From: Streptomyces sp. CNH099
Lineage (GTDB): Bacteria > Actinomycetota > Actinomycetes > Streptomycetales > Streptomycetaceae
Length of the DNA: 64,000 bases
Direction: 5' to 3'
Assembly: GCA_000514715.1 (NCBI GenBank)
Contig: KI911459.1
Coordinates: 124,001-188,000, forward strand
Position 1 is the first letter of the stretch. The number at the start of each line of letters is the position of its first letter. The notes beneath the pieces are model-generated. The model had not been told where the DNA came from, searched no databases, and saw only the letters and a program-made list of their open reading frames with translations. Of this stretch, positions 47,784 through 56,193 are shown piece after piece. The position numbers were made by a program, and so were the translations under genes.

Positions 47784-48787
47784 AGCGTGCTCCAGTCCTG
47801 ATCGGGATAGCGGTGCACGGGCGCCGACACGTCGTCCAGCGCCTGGCAGATCTCGTCAGGAAGCGTAAGACCCTCCACCGACAACGCCGCCGTCAGCTGC
47901 TCGGCGTTGCGCGCCCCCACCAGCGGCGCCGTCACCCCCGGCCGGTCCCGTACCCACGCCAGCGACACCTCCAGCGGCGTCACCGCCAGCCCGTCCGCCG
48001 CCGTGGCCACCGCGTCCACCACCCGGCCGGCCTCCTCGTCCAGGTACGGCGCGACGAACGGCGCCAGGTGCGCCGAGGCGCCGCGCGAGTCCGGCGGCGT
48101 GGCGTCGCGGTACTTGCCGGTCAGGACGCCGCGGCCGAGCGGCGACGACGGCAGCAGGCCGAGGCCCAGGTCCAGCGCCGCCGGCAGCACCTCCCGCTCC
48201 ACCCCGCGCTGCAGCAGCGAGTACTCCATCTGCGTCGACGCCAGCCGCGTCCGGCCGCCGACTGTCCCCGCGCCCCCGCCCGCGACGCCGGCCAGCTGCC
48301 AGGTCGCGGCCTTGGCGAGCTGCCAGCCGGAGAAGTTGCTCACGCCCGCGTAGCGCGCCCGGCCGCTCGCTATGGCGGTGTCGAGGGCCTGCAGGGTCTC
48401 GTCCAGCGGCGTGTACGGGTCGAAGGCGTGCACCTGCCACAGGTCGACGTAGTCGGTGCCCAGCCGCGCCAGCGAGGCGTCGAGCGCGCCGAGCAGGTGC
48501 CGCCGCGAGGTGTCGAAGCGGCGGTCGGGGTCGGGCACGCTGCCCGCCTTCGTCGCGACGACGATGTCGCGCCGCGGCACGAGGCCCCCGAGCAGCCGCC
48601 CCAGCAGGCACTCCGCGCCGCCGTCGGCGTACACGTCGGCCGTGTCGACGAGCGTCCCGCCCGCCTCCCAGAACGTCTTCAGCAGGCCGGCCGCCTCGCC
48701 CTCTCCGGTGTCCCGCCCCCAGGTGAGGGTGCCCAGTCCCATGCGGGAGACGCGAAGGCCCGTGCGGCCGAGTTGCCTGTGCTCCAT
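47780..48787 (-). CDS. Aldo/keto reductase
   Basis: 335 residues, (alpha/beta)8 barrel NADPH-dependent oxidoreductase. The catalytic tetrad is visible: Asp and Tyr in VDTADVYADGGAE, Lys in VVATKAGS, and His in LWQVHAFDPYTP. The C-terminal cofactor loop PLVGARNAEQL is present. The aldehyde or ketone substrate is not predictable. It is the first gene of a two-gene minus-strand unit with the RecD-like gene (ATGA overlap). Confidence 0.92.
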   Translation of the reverse strand: MEHRQLGRTGLRVSRMGLGTLTWGRDTGEGEAAGLLKTFWEAGGTLVDTADVYADGGAECLLGRLLGGLVPRRDIVVATKAGSVPDPDRRFDTSRRHLLGALDASLARLGTDYVDLWQVHAFDPYTPLDETLQALDTAIASGRARYAGVSNFSGWQLAKAATWQLAGVAGGGAGTVGGRTRLASTQMEYSLLQRGVEREVLPAALDLGLGLLPSSPLGRGVLTGKYRDATPPDSRGASAHLAPFVAPYLDEEAGRVVDAVATAADGLAVTPLEVSLAWVRDRPGVTAPLVGARNAEQLTAALSVEGLTLPDEICQALDDVSAPVHRYPDQDWSTL

Positions 48788-48911
48788 GGGCGTTGAGATT
48801 ACTGGGGCGGGTGCGGTGCGCGGCCGGGGCGGTCGCGCTAGAGTCGCACCGATATATTACCCACCGGTACGACGATCTCGGCGTGGCACGCCGGGGAGCA
48901 GGGAGGCCCGC

Positions 48912-49961
48912 ATGCGGCTCGGGATCAACCTCGGTTACTGGGGTGCCGGCATGGACGCCGACAACCTCGCCGTCGCCCAGGAGGCCGACCGCCTCGGCTA
49001 CGACGTGTGCTGGGCGGCCGAGGCGTACGGCTCCGACGCCGCGACCGTGCTGACCTGGGTCGCCGCCAAGACCGAGCGCATCGACGTCGGCTCCGCGATC
49101 TTCCAGATCCCGGCCCGCGCCCCCGCCATGACCGCGATGACCGCCGCCACCCTGGACTCCCTCACCGAGGGCCGCTTCCGCCTCGGCATCGGCGTCTCCG
49201 GGCCGCAGGTCTCCGAGGGCTGGTACGGGGTGGAGTTCGGCAAGCCGCTCGCCCGCACCCGCGAGTACGTGGAGATCGTGCGCAAGGCGCTGTCCCGCGA
49301 GCGGCTCTCGTACGCCGGCGAGCACTGGACGCTCCCGCTGCCCGGGGGGCCCGGCAAGCCCATCAAGCTGACCGTGCACCCCGTACGCGAGCACATCCCC
49401 GTCTACATCGCGGCCATCGGCCCGAAGAACCTGGAGCAGACCGGCGAGATCGCCGAGGGCGCCCTGCTCGTCTTCTACTCGCCGGAGCACGCCGAGGAGA
49501 CCACGCTGCGCCACCTGCGCGCCGGGCGCGCGAAGGCCGGCAAGGAACTGGCGGGCTTCGACATCGTGCCCACGGTCCCCATGGCCGTGGGGGACGACGT
49601 GGCGGCGCTCGCCGACGTCTTCCGCCCGTACACCGCCCTCTACGTCGGCGGCATGGGCAGCGCCAAGCAGAACTTCTACAATCGCCTCGCCGCGCGCATG
49701 GGTTACGAGCGCGAGGCCGGGGAGATCCAGTCCGCGTACCTGGCGGGGGACAAGGCCGCCGCGGCCGCGGCCGTGCCGCAGGAGCTGATCGACGCCACCA
49801 CGCTCCTCGGCCCGGTGGAGCGGATCGCGGACCGGATGCGGGCGTACGCCGAGGCGGGGGTGACGTCCCTGTCGCTGGCGCCGTCCGGGTTCACCCGGGA
49901 GGAGCGCATCGCCGGCGTACGCGCCGGGGTCGAGGCACTGGAGCGCGCCGGCCTCGCCTGA
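48912..49961 (+). CDS. LLM-class F420-dependent oxidoreductase
   Basis: 349 residues, start MRLGINLGYWGAGMDADNL with a GGGAGG ribosome site. Luciferase-like markers include AEAYGSDAATVLTWVAAKT, LTEGRFRLGIGVSGPQVSEGWYG (phosphate-binding loop) and VYIAAIGPKNLEQTGEIAEG. These fit F420-binding members such as methylene-H4MPT-reductase-like proteins in actinomycetes. The reaction is unknown. It is divergent from the aldo/keto reductase across 124 bp that contains TATATT-like promoter sequence. Confidence 0.88.
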   Translation: MRLGINLGYWGAGMDADNLAVAQEADRLGYDVCWAAEAYGSDAATVLTWVAAKTERIDVGSAIFQIPARAPAMTAMTAATLDSLTEGRFRLGIGVSGPQVSEGWYGVEFGKPLARTREYVEIVRKALSRERLSYAGEHWTLPLPGGPGKPIKLTVHPVREHIPVYIAAIGPKNLEQTGEIAEGALLVFYSPEHAEETTLRHLRAGRAKAGKELAGFDIVPTVPMAVGDDVAALADVFRPYTALYVGGMGSAKQNFYNRLAARMGYEREAGEIQSAYLAGDKAAAAAAVPQELIDATTLLGPVERIADRMRAYAEAGVTSLSLAPSGFTREERIAGVRAGVEALERAGLA

Positions 49962-50002
49962 GCCCCCGCCCCCGCCGGCCGCCCGCCCCGGGGCAGCGCC
50001 GC

Positions 50003-50040
50003 GGCCGTGGTGGGGGCTCGGGGCCCTCCCCGCCACGGCC
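50003..50040 (+). terminator. Hairpin terminator after the LLM gene
   Basis: Outer 8-bp stem GGCCGTGG/CCACGGCC (50003-50010, 50033-50040) with an inner GGGG/CCCC stem, 42 bp after the stop codon. Confidence 0.6.
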
Positions 50041-50143
50041 GTCACCCACCCAACGCGCCACCCCCGCATCGGTTACGGGATCCCCCGGATGGCGGATGGC
50101 CCGTACCGCGGTGTTGCGTCGTCCGCATCCGCGTCATTCACTC

Positions 50144-50159
50144 GAATACGGGTGTATTC
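50144..50159. promoter_or_regulatory. Inverted repeat upstream of the ferritin-like gene
   Basis: GAATAC-GGGT-GTATTC, a perfect 6-bp dyad ending 23 bp before the start codon, an AT-rich patch in GC-rich sequence. It is probably an operator or overlaps the -10. No regulator is adjacent and I do not recognise the motif. Confidence 0.5.
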
Positions 50160-50182
50160 CGGCGGAGAAAGGTGACGGTGAC

Positions 50183-50974
50183 ATGCTCTCGGCCAAAGAC
50201 CTCTTCCAGGAGATCCTCGACAACGACGACACCTTCCGGCTCTTCTGCTCCATCGCCGCCGCCGGCGAGGCCCAGGGCGGCTGGGAGAACGCCCGGATCT
50301 CCGTCCTCGTCCCCGACTCGTACCGTGCGCTCGCCCCCAAGGTCGCCCGGCACGGAGCCGACGAGGACAAGCACGGCCGCATCTTCAACGCCCTGCTGAA
50401 GAAGCGCGGCATGGAGCCGGTGGAGGTTCCCGGCGAGACCGACTACACGATGCTGCTGGAGGGCATCGGCATCGGCCTCGCCCACGACCAGCTGCGCCGC
50501 GACCGGCAGCTCACCGAGGCCGACATCATCACCTACCTCGCGCACAGCAGGATCACCGAGCAGCGGGCGGCGAACCAGATGCAGATGCTCGTCACGCACT
50601 TCGGCGACCACCCGGAGGTCGGCCGCGCCGTGCGGATGATCTCCCACGACGAGGACAACCACCTCGCGTACTGCCACGAGGAACTGCTCGGCATGGCCGC
50701 CGCGGGCCACGGCCGGCGGGTGAAGGAGACGCTGCGCGAGGCGGTGGCGGCCGAGATCCGGGTGTACCGGGACGTGAGCCACGCGGTGATGGAGCACATG
50801 GGGCGGATCCTGGGCTGGCCGCGGAGCAAGCGCATGCTGCTGTCCGCGGGCATCGAGGGCATGTACGCGTACGAGCGCGCCGGCGGCTGGCGGCGCCTGG
50901 TCGCGCTGCGGATGCCGGAGCGCCGCGACGCCCTCGGCGGGCCGCCGCCGCGCACCGCGACCGAGTTCGCCTGA
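50183..50974 (+). CDS. Ferritin-like diiron-fold protein
   Basis: 263 residues, all-helical. Carboxylate/His motifs typical of ferritin-like diiron proteins recur: AAAGEAQGGWENARI, HGADEDKHGRIF, AHSRITEQRAANQMQ and ISHDEDNHLAYCHEEL. The family is annotated only as ferritin-like in actinobacteria. It may be an oxidase/oxygenase or an iron-handling protein. The ATG follows an AAAGGTG ribosome site. A dyad lies in the promoter. Confidence 0.8.
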   Translation: MLSAKDLFQEILDNDDTFRLFCSIAAAGEAQGGWENARISVLVPDSYRALAPKVARHGADEDKHGRIFNALLKKRGMEPVEVPGETDYTMLLEGIGIGLAHDQLRRDRQLTEADIITYLAHSRITEQRAANQMQMLVTHFGDHPEVGRAVRMISHDEDNHLAYCHEELLGMAAAGHGRRVKETLREAVAAEIRVYRDVSHAVMEHMGRILGWPRSKRMLLSAGIEGMYAYERAGGWRRLVALRMPERRDALGGPPPRTATEFA

Positions 50975-51073
50975 CGGTCGTCACCCGACGGTGGCAGAGC
51001 GCGCGGCCGGCGATCGCACCGTCATTCCTTCGAGAGCCGTGTGCCGGGTCGCACAGGACGTACGCTGGCTGCC

Positions 51074-51811
51074 ATGCCCACCCTCCTACTGCTCCGGCAC
51101 GCCCGCTCCACGGCCAACGTGGACGGCGTGCTCGCCGGCCGCAGCCCGGGTGTCGGGCTGGACGAGCGCGGGACCGAGCAGGCCGCCGCGCTGCCCGCCC
51201 GGCTGGCCGCCCTGGCGCCCGCCGCCGTGGTCAGCAGCCCGCTGGAACGCTGCCGCGAGACGCTGAAGCCGCTGCTGGCCGCCCGCCCCGAGCTGCCCGT
51301 GCACGTCGACGAACGGCTCTCCGAGTGCGACTACGGCGAGTGGACCGGCGCCAAGCTCGCCGAACTGGCGCAGGAACCGCTGATGGCCACCGTGCAGCAG
51401 CACCCGTCGGCGGCCGGGTTCCCCGGCGGCGAGACCCTGCGCGCGATGCAGGCGCGCGCCGTGGCGGCGGTGCGCGAGTGGAACGCCACCGTGGCCGCCG
51501 CGCACGGCCCGGAGGCGCTGTACGTCATGTGCAGCCACGGCGACGTCATCAAGTCGGTGGTGGCGGACGCCCTCGGGATGCACCTCGACCTCTTCCAGCG
51601 CATCGCCGTCGGCCCCGCCTCCGTCACCGCGGTCCGGTACACCCCGCTGCGCCCCTTCCTGCTGCGCCTCGGCGACACCGGCCGGCTCGACGACCTCGCG
51701 CCGCCGCCCGCCGCGGCCGCGCCGGAACGGGAGCCGGACGGCGAGCCGGACGCGGAAGCGGCGGCGGAGGCGAGCGCCGCGGAGGTGGGCGGCGGTGCCG
51801 GAGCCGGTTGA
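51074..51811 (+). CDS. Histidine phosphatase superfamily protein
   Basis: 245 residues. The phosphoglycerate-mutase-like active site is present: LLRHARSTAN (catalytic His at residue 8, Arg at 7), SPLERCRETL, LSECDYGEWTG (acid/base Glu) and MCSHGDVIKSV (second His). It belongs to the MSMEG_4193-type group usually found beside DUF3090 genes. The substrate is unknown. The C-terminal 50 residues are Ala/Glu/Pro-rich and unconserved. It is the first gene of the cluster leading to mshC. Confidence 0.9.
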   Translation: MPTLLLLRHARSTANVDGVLAGRSPGVGLDERGTEQAAALPARLAALAPAAVVSSPLERCRETLKPLLAARPELPVHVDERLSECDYGEWTGAKLAELAQEPLMATVQQHPSAAGFPGGETLRAMQARAVAAVREWNATVAAAHGPEALYVMCSHGDVIKSVVADALGMHLDLFQRIAVGPASVTAVRYTPLRPFLLRLGDTGRLDDLAPPPAAAAPEREPDGEPDAEAAAEASAAEVGGGAGAG

Positions 51812-51896
51812 TCCTCGATGATCAGCATGCGCAGTAGGGTGGTCGGACCGGTCCCGCAGCGGATCCCGTTCAGGAGTCGAGTAATCGGAGCAGCAC

Positions 51897-52487
51897 GTGC
51901 CGCGTGAGGTGTACTTCTACGACCCGCCGGACCGCTTCGTGGCCGGCACGGTCGGGCTGCCGGGGCGCCGCACCTTCTTCCTGCAGGCGTCCAAGTCCGG
52001 CCGCACCACCAGCGTCGCCCTGGAGAAGGCGCAGGTGGCCGCGCTGGCCCAGCGGATCGACGAACTTCTCGACGAGGTCGTGCGGCGCAGCGGCGGCACC
52101 AGCGACGTGCCGGCCGTGGCGCCCGCCGACCTGACCGACACCGCGCCCCTGGACGCCCCCATCGAGGAGGAGTTCCGGGTCGGCACGATGGCGCTGGCCT
52201 GGGACGCGGAGGGCGAGCGGATGGTCGTCGAGGCGCAGGCCCTGGTCGAGTTGGACGCCGACTCCGACGAGGACCTGGCGGCGGCCGAGGAGGCGCTGCT
52301 GCAGGACGACGAGAACGGCCCGCCGATGCTGCGCGTACGCCTCACCGGGCAGATGGCGCGCGCCTTCGCCAAGCGGGCCAACGACGTGGTGAACGCCGGC
52401 CGGCCGCCCTGCCCGCTGTGCAGCCTGCCGCTCGACCCGGAGGGACACGTATGTCCGCGCCAGAACGGATACCGCCGGGGAGAGTGA
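51897..52487 (+). CDS. DUF3090 family protein
   Basis: 196 residues from GTG, MPREVYFYDPPDRFVAGTVG. Family marks are FFLQASKSGRTTSVALEK, EEEFRVGTMALAWD and the C-terminal CPLC...HVCPRQNGYRR, a probable zinc ribbon. Members form a conserved actinobacterial pair with a SCO1664-type kinase-like protein and an adjacent histidine phosphatase. The function is unknown. Its 3' end overlaps the next gene by 37 bp. Confidence 0.92.
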   Translation: MPREVYFYDPPDRFVAGTVGLPGRRTFFLQASKSGRTTSVALEKAQVAALAQRIDELLDEVVRRSGGTSDVPAVAPADLTDTAPLDAPIEEEFRVGTMALAWDAEGERMVVEAQALVELDADSDEDLAAAEEALLQDDENGPPMLRVRLTGQMARAFAKRANDVVNAGRPPCPLCSLPLDPEGHVCPRQNGYRRGE

Positions 52488-53332
52488 GCCCGCCCGCCCT
52501 GGCGCCCGACGAGGCCCACGCGCTGCTCACCGGCGGCGAGCTGACCGTCGCCGGGCGCATCCGCGGCGCGTCGAACGCGGTCCTGTTCTGCACCGTCGCC
52601 GACGGCGGGCGCACCGCGGAGTGCGTATACAAGCCGGTCGCGGGGGAGCGGCCGCTGTGGGACTTCCCCGACGGGACGCTGGCGCAGCGCGAGGTCGCGG
52701 CGTACGAGGTCTCGGAGGCCACCGGCTGGGGTCTGGTGCCGCCGACGGTGCTGCGGGACGGGCCGTTCGGCGAGGGCATGTGCCAGCTGTGGATCCCCTC
52801 GGCTGACGAGGAGGGCCCGGACGGCCCGGACGGGGCGGGGGAGACCGGTGCCGGACTGCTCGCGCTGGTCGAGGGCGACGAGCCCGCCGCCGGCTGGAAG
52901 GCCGTCGGCTACGCCGAGACCGGCGGCGGCCGGCCCGCGCTGCTCGTGCACGCCGACGACGTCCGGCTGCGCCGCCTCGCCGTCCTCGACGCCGTGATCA
53001 ACAACGGCGACCGCAAGGGCGGCCACCTGCTGCCCGCCCCCGGCGGCCGGCTCTACGCCATCGACCACGGGGTGACGTTCCACACCGACGACAAGCTGCG
53101 CACCCTGCTGTGGGGCTGGGCCGGCGAGGCGCTGCCCGCCGAGGCCGTCGCCGTGCTGCACCGGCTCGCGGACGGCCTCGCCGCCGCCGGGCCGCTGGCC
53201 GCCCGGCTGGCGCCGCTCCTCACCCCGGCGGAGGTGGCCGCGCTGCGCGCCCGCGTCGCCGCGCTGCTGGCCTCCGGCCGGCACCCGGCGCCGAGCGGCG
53301 AGTGGCCGGCCATCCCCTGGCCGCCGGTCTGA
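52451..53332 (+). CDS. SCO1664-family (PI3/4-kinase-like fold) protein
   Basis: 293 residues from ATG 52451 (GGAGGGA ribosome site inside the DUF3090 gene). GTG 52484 with GTGA overlap is the alternative. Features include IRGASNAVLFC, ECVYKPVAGERPLWDFPDGTLA and the kinase-like catalytic segment LDAVINNGDRKGGHLL with IDHGVTFH, which resembles the HxD..N/DFG elements of PI3/4-kinase-like folds. It is a conserved partner of DUF3090 in actinobacteria. The substrate is not known. Confidence 0.9.
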   Translation: MSAPERIPPGRVSPPALAPDEAHALLTGGELTVAGRIRGASNAVLFCTVADGGRTAECVYKPVAGERPLWDFPDGTLAQREVAAYEVSEATGWGLVPPTVLRDGPFGEGMCQLWIPSADEEGPDGPDGAGETGAGLLALVEGDEPAAGWKAVGYAETGGGRPALLVHADDVRLRRLAVLDAVINNGDRKGGHLLPAPGGRLYAIDHGVTFHTDDKLRTLLWGWAGEALPAEAVAVLHRLADGLAAAGPLAARLAPLLTPAEVAALRARVAALLASGRHPAPSGEWPAIPWPPV

Positions 53333-53481
53333 GCCCTCCCGGCGCCCGGCGGCGCCCGCCCGGTCCCGCGCCGGCGGCGCCGGGGCGTCATTCGTACGAA
53401 ACCGTCTCACGCCTGTCCGAAACCGCAAGCTCGCCCGGCCCCGGTCGTTTGGCCAGGCCACCGGCGGTTACGCTCGTTTAC

Positions 53482-54720
53482 ATGCATGCCTGGCCTGCTC
53501 CCGAGGTCCCGGTGCTCCCCGGCACCGGCCGCGACCTCCGCCTCCACGACACCGCGACCGGAGGGCTCATCACCCTCGATCCGGGACCGGAGGCCCGCAT
53601 CTACGTCTGCGGCATCACCCCCTACGACGCCACCCACATGGGGCACGCGGCCACGTACACCGCGTTCGACCTCGTGCAGCGGGTCTGGCTGGACAACAAG
53701 CGGCAGGTCCACTACGTGCAGAACGTCACCGACGTCGACGACCCGCTGCTGGTGCGGGCCGCCGAGACGGGCGAGGACTGGGCCGCGCTCGCCGCCCGCG
53801 AGACGGACCTGTACCGCGACGACATGACGGCGCTGCGGAACCTCCCGCCCCGCGAGTTCGTCGGCGCGGTGGAGGCGATACCGGACATCGTGCCCCTCGT
53901 GGAGCGGCTGCGCGACGCCGGCGCCGCGTACGAACTCGACGGTGACATCTACTTCTCGGTCGAATCCGACCCCCGCTTCGGGGCCGTCTCCGGGCTCGAC
54001 GCCGCCACCATGGGGGAGCTGTCCGCCGAGCGCGGCGGCGACCCCGGCCGCCCCGGCAAGAAGAACCCGCTGGACCCGCTGCTGTGGAGCGCCGCCCGCG
54101 CGGGCGAGCCGAGTTGGGACGGCGGCTCGCTCGGCCGCGGCCGGCCCGGCTGGCACATCGAGTGCGTCGCCATCTCGCTGGACCACCTCGGCATGACCTT
54201 CGACGTGCAGGGCGGCGGCAGCGACCTGGTCTTCCCGCACCACGAGATGGGCGCGTCCCACGCGCAGGTGCTGACCGGCGAGTTCCCCTTCGCCCGGGCC
54301 TACGTGCACTCCGGCCTCGTCGCCCTGGACGGCGAGAAGATGTCGAAGTCCCGGGGCAACCTGGTCTTCGTCTCCCAGCTCCGCCGCGACGGCGTCGACC
54401 CCGTGGCCGTACGGCTCGCGCTGCTCGCCCACCACTACCGCACGGACTGGGAGTGGTCCGCCGCCGTGCTGGAGCAGGCGCAGGAGCGGCTGGCCGAGTG
54501 GCGCGCCGCCGTCTCCCGCCCGGAGGGGCCGCCCGCGGAGTGGCTCGTGGCGGAGATCCGCGAGGCGCTGGCGGACGACCTGGACTCGCCCGCGGCGCTG
54601 GCCGCCGTCGACCGCTGGGCGGCGCTGCAGCGCCGCCCAGCGGTCGACGGCGGTACGGACGCGGGCGCGCCGGGCGTGGTCTCGCGGGCGGTGGACGCGC
54701 TGCTGGGCGTGGCGCTGTAA
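53482..54720 (+). CDS. mshC: Cysteine:1-D-myo-inosityl 2-amino-2-deoxy-glucopyranoside ligase (MshC)
   Basis: 412 residues, the expected length. A class I aminoacyl-tRNA synthetase-like enzyme that ligates cysteine to GlcN-inositol in mycothiol biosynthesis. The HIGH-equivalent motif is THMGHAATY (about residue 51), zinc ligands include VCGITPYD (Cys) and WHIECVA (Cys), and KMSKSRGN forms the ATP-binding loop (about 287). Without the C-terminal tRNA-binding domain it is not CysS. Orthologous to SCO1663 by context (SCO1664, DUF3090 and PAC2 neighbours). Confidence 0.96.
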   Translation: MHAWPAPEVPVLPGTGRDLRLHDTATGGLITLDPGPEARIYVCGITPYDATHMGHAATYTAFDLVQRVWLDNKRQVHYVQNVTDVDDPLLVRAAETGEDWAALAARETDLYRDDMTALRNLPPREFVGAVEAIPDIVPLVERLRDAGAAYELDGDIYFSVESDPRFGAVSGLDAATMGELSAERGGDPGRPGKKNPLDPLLWSAARAGEPSWDGGSLGRGRPGWHIECVAISLDHLGMTFDVQGGGSDLVFPHHEMGASHAQVLTGEFPFARAYVHSGLVALDGEKMSKSRGNLVFVSQLRRDGVDPVAVRLALLAHHYRTDWEWSAAVLEQAQERLAEWRAAVSRPEGPPAEWLVAEIREALADDLDSPAALAAVDRWAALQRRPAVDGGTDAGAPGVVSRAVDALLGVAL

Positions 54721-54721
54721 C

Positions 54722-54758
54722 GGCCGGCGGCGGGCCGCGTCAGTCCTTGCCGCCGGCC
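54722..54758. terminator. Possible bidirectional terminator
   Basis: 10-bp stem (54722-54731, 54749-54758) with a 17-nt loop, spanning the 19-bp gap between the convergent mshC and PAC2 genes and the last codons of the latter. Confidence 0.45.
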
Positions 54759-55924
54759 CTGCCGTCGCCGCCCGGCTCGTCGCCGTCGGCGGGCCGGGCG
54801 GTGCCGTCGTCCCCGTCCCCGCTGCCGGCGTCCCCGCCGTCCCGGGTGTCCCGGGTGTCTCCGTCGCCCTCCGCGTCCTCGCTGTCCCCGCCGTCCTCGC
54901 CGGCGTCCTCGCCGTGGTCGGGGGCGCCGTTCTCCGGCTCCGCGGCCTCGTCCGCCTCGTCCGCCGCGTCCGCCGCGTCCTTGCCCTTCCCGCCCGCGCC
55001 GCGCTCCTCCGGCGCCGGGAGGTCCGGGAAGGGCTGGGGGCCGGAGAGGTCGCGCAGGTACGGGCCCGGGCCGGTGTCCCGGCGGCGCAGATAGCGCTCG
55101 AACTCGCGGGCGATCGCCTCGCCGGACGCCTCCGGCAGCTCCGCGGTGTCGCGGGCCTCCTCCAGGGTCTGCACGTACTCGGCGACCTCGGTGTCCTCGG
55201 CGGCCAGCTGGTCCACGCCCAGCTGCCAGGCCCGCGCGTCCTCGGGCAGGTCGCCCAGCGGGATGCGCACGTCGATCAGGTCGTCGAGCCGGTTGAGCAG
55301 CGCCAGCGTGGCCTTCGGGTTCGGCGGCTGGGAGACGTAGTGCGGCACGGCGGCCCACAGGCTGGCGGTCGGCACGCCCGCGTGCGTGCACGCCTCCTGC
55401 AGGATGCCGACGATCCCCGTCGGGCCCTCGTAGCGGGTCTCCTCCAGGTCCATCGCCTCGGCCAGCTCCGGGTCGGAGGTCACGCCGGTCACCGGCACCG
55501 GCCGGGTGTGCGGGGTGTCGCCGAGCAGCGCGCCCACCAGGACCACCAGCTCGACGCCGAGTTCGTGGGCGAAGCCGAGGATCTCGTTGCAGAACGAGCG
55601 CCAGCGCATGCTGGGTTCGATGCCGCGGACGAGCACGAGGTCCCGGGGGTGGCCCTTGCCGTCGGCGTCGGCGATGCGTACCGCCGACAGCTGGGTCGTC
55701 GGCCAGGTGACCTTCCGTACGCCGCCGTGGAGGGTGACGGTGGGCCTGTTGACCTGGAAGTCGTAGTAGTCCTCGGCGTCGAGCGACGCGAAGACCTCGC
55801 CCTTCCACTCCCGGTCGAGATGACCGACCGCGGAGGAGGCGGCGTCGCCGGCGTCGTTCCAGCCCTCGAAGGCGCAGACCATCACCGGGTCGACCAGCTC
55901 GGGCAGCCCCTCCAGCTCGATCAC
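54740..55924 (-). CDS. parJ: PAC2-family protein (probable ParJ orthologue)
   Basis: 394 residues. The PAC2 (proteasome-assembly-chaperone) fold covers about 1-270: MIELEGLPELVDPVMVCAFEG then WNDAGDAASSAVGHL, LGVELVVLVGALLGDTPHTRPVPVTG, and PTGIVGILQEACTHAGVP. The C-terminal 110 residues are a very acidic Asp/Glu/Gly tail. Position next to mshC corresponds to SCO1662, described as ParJ, a ParA-interacting protein that controls ParA assembly during sporulation. I assign ParJ by synteny and am less sure of it than of the PAC2 family call. Confidence 0.85.
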   Translation of the reverse strand: MIELEGLPELVDPVMVCAFEGWNDAGDAASSAVGHLDREWKGEVFASLDAEDYYDFQVNRPTVTLHGGVRKVTWPTTQLSAVRIADADGKGHPRDLVLVRGIEPSMRWRSFCNEILGFAHELGVELVVLVGALLGDTPHTRPVPVTGVTSDPELAEAMDLEETRYEGPTGIVGILQEACTHAGVPTASLWAAVPHYVSQPPNPKATLALLNRLDDLIDVRIPLGDLPEDARAWQLGVDQLAAEDTEVAEYVQTLEEARDTAELPEASGEAIAREFERYLRRRDTGPGPYLRDLSGPQPFPDLPAPEERGAGGKGKDAADAADEADEAAEPENGAPDHGEDAGEDGGDSEDAEGDGDTRDTRDGGDAGSGDGDDGTARPADGDEPGGDGRAGGKD

Positions 55925-56114
55925 CCAGCGCCTCCTTCCGGCGGTTGACGAGCAACGGCCCCTGCGGCCACATGCTCCGGGATACGCGGCCCCCAGCCTA
56001 AGGCTTCCCCGCCGAGGCGCCGTATCCCGTGCGGCACGAGTACCGATTCATCCGAGGTGTGCCCCTTAGGGAGGGTTGGCAGAGCGCCCGTACGGATAAA
56101 TCACTCACGGCCTC

Positions 56115-56173
56115 TGGACGTGTGCAAGCCCGCCCGGCTATACATCGGATGACTGACGAAAGATCCGATGTTC
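56115..56173 (+). promoter_or_regulatory. Promoter and two operators of the L-fuconate operon
   Basis: TGGACG (56115-56120), an 18-bp spacer and TATACA (56139-56144) form a promoter 50 bp upstream of the dehydratase. Site 1, ACATCGGATGACTG (56142-56155), overlaps the -10. Site 2, ATCCGATGTTC (56163-56173), lies downstream of it. Both resemble the palindrome in front of the GntR gene (63938-63954), giving a repressor-type layout. Confidence 0.72.
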
Positions 56174-56193
56174 CAGACGCGAGGGAAGCCTGC

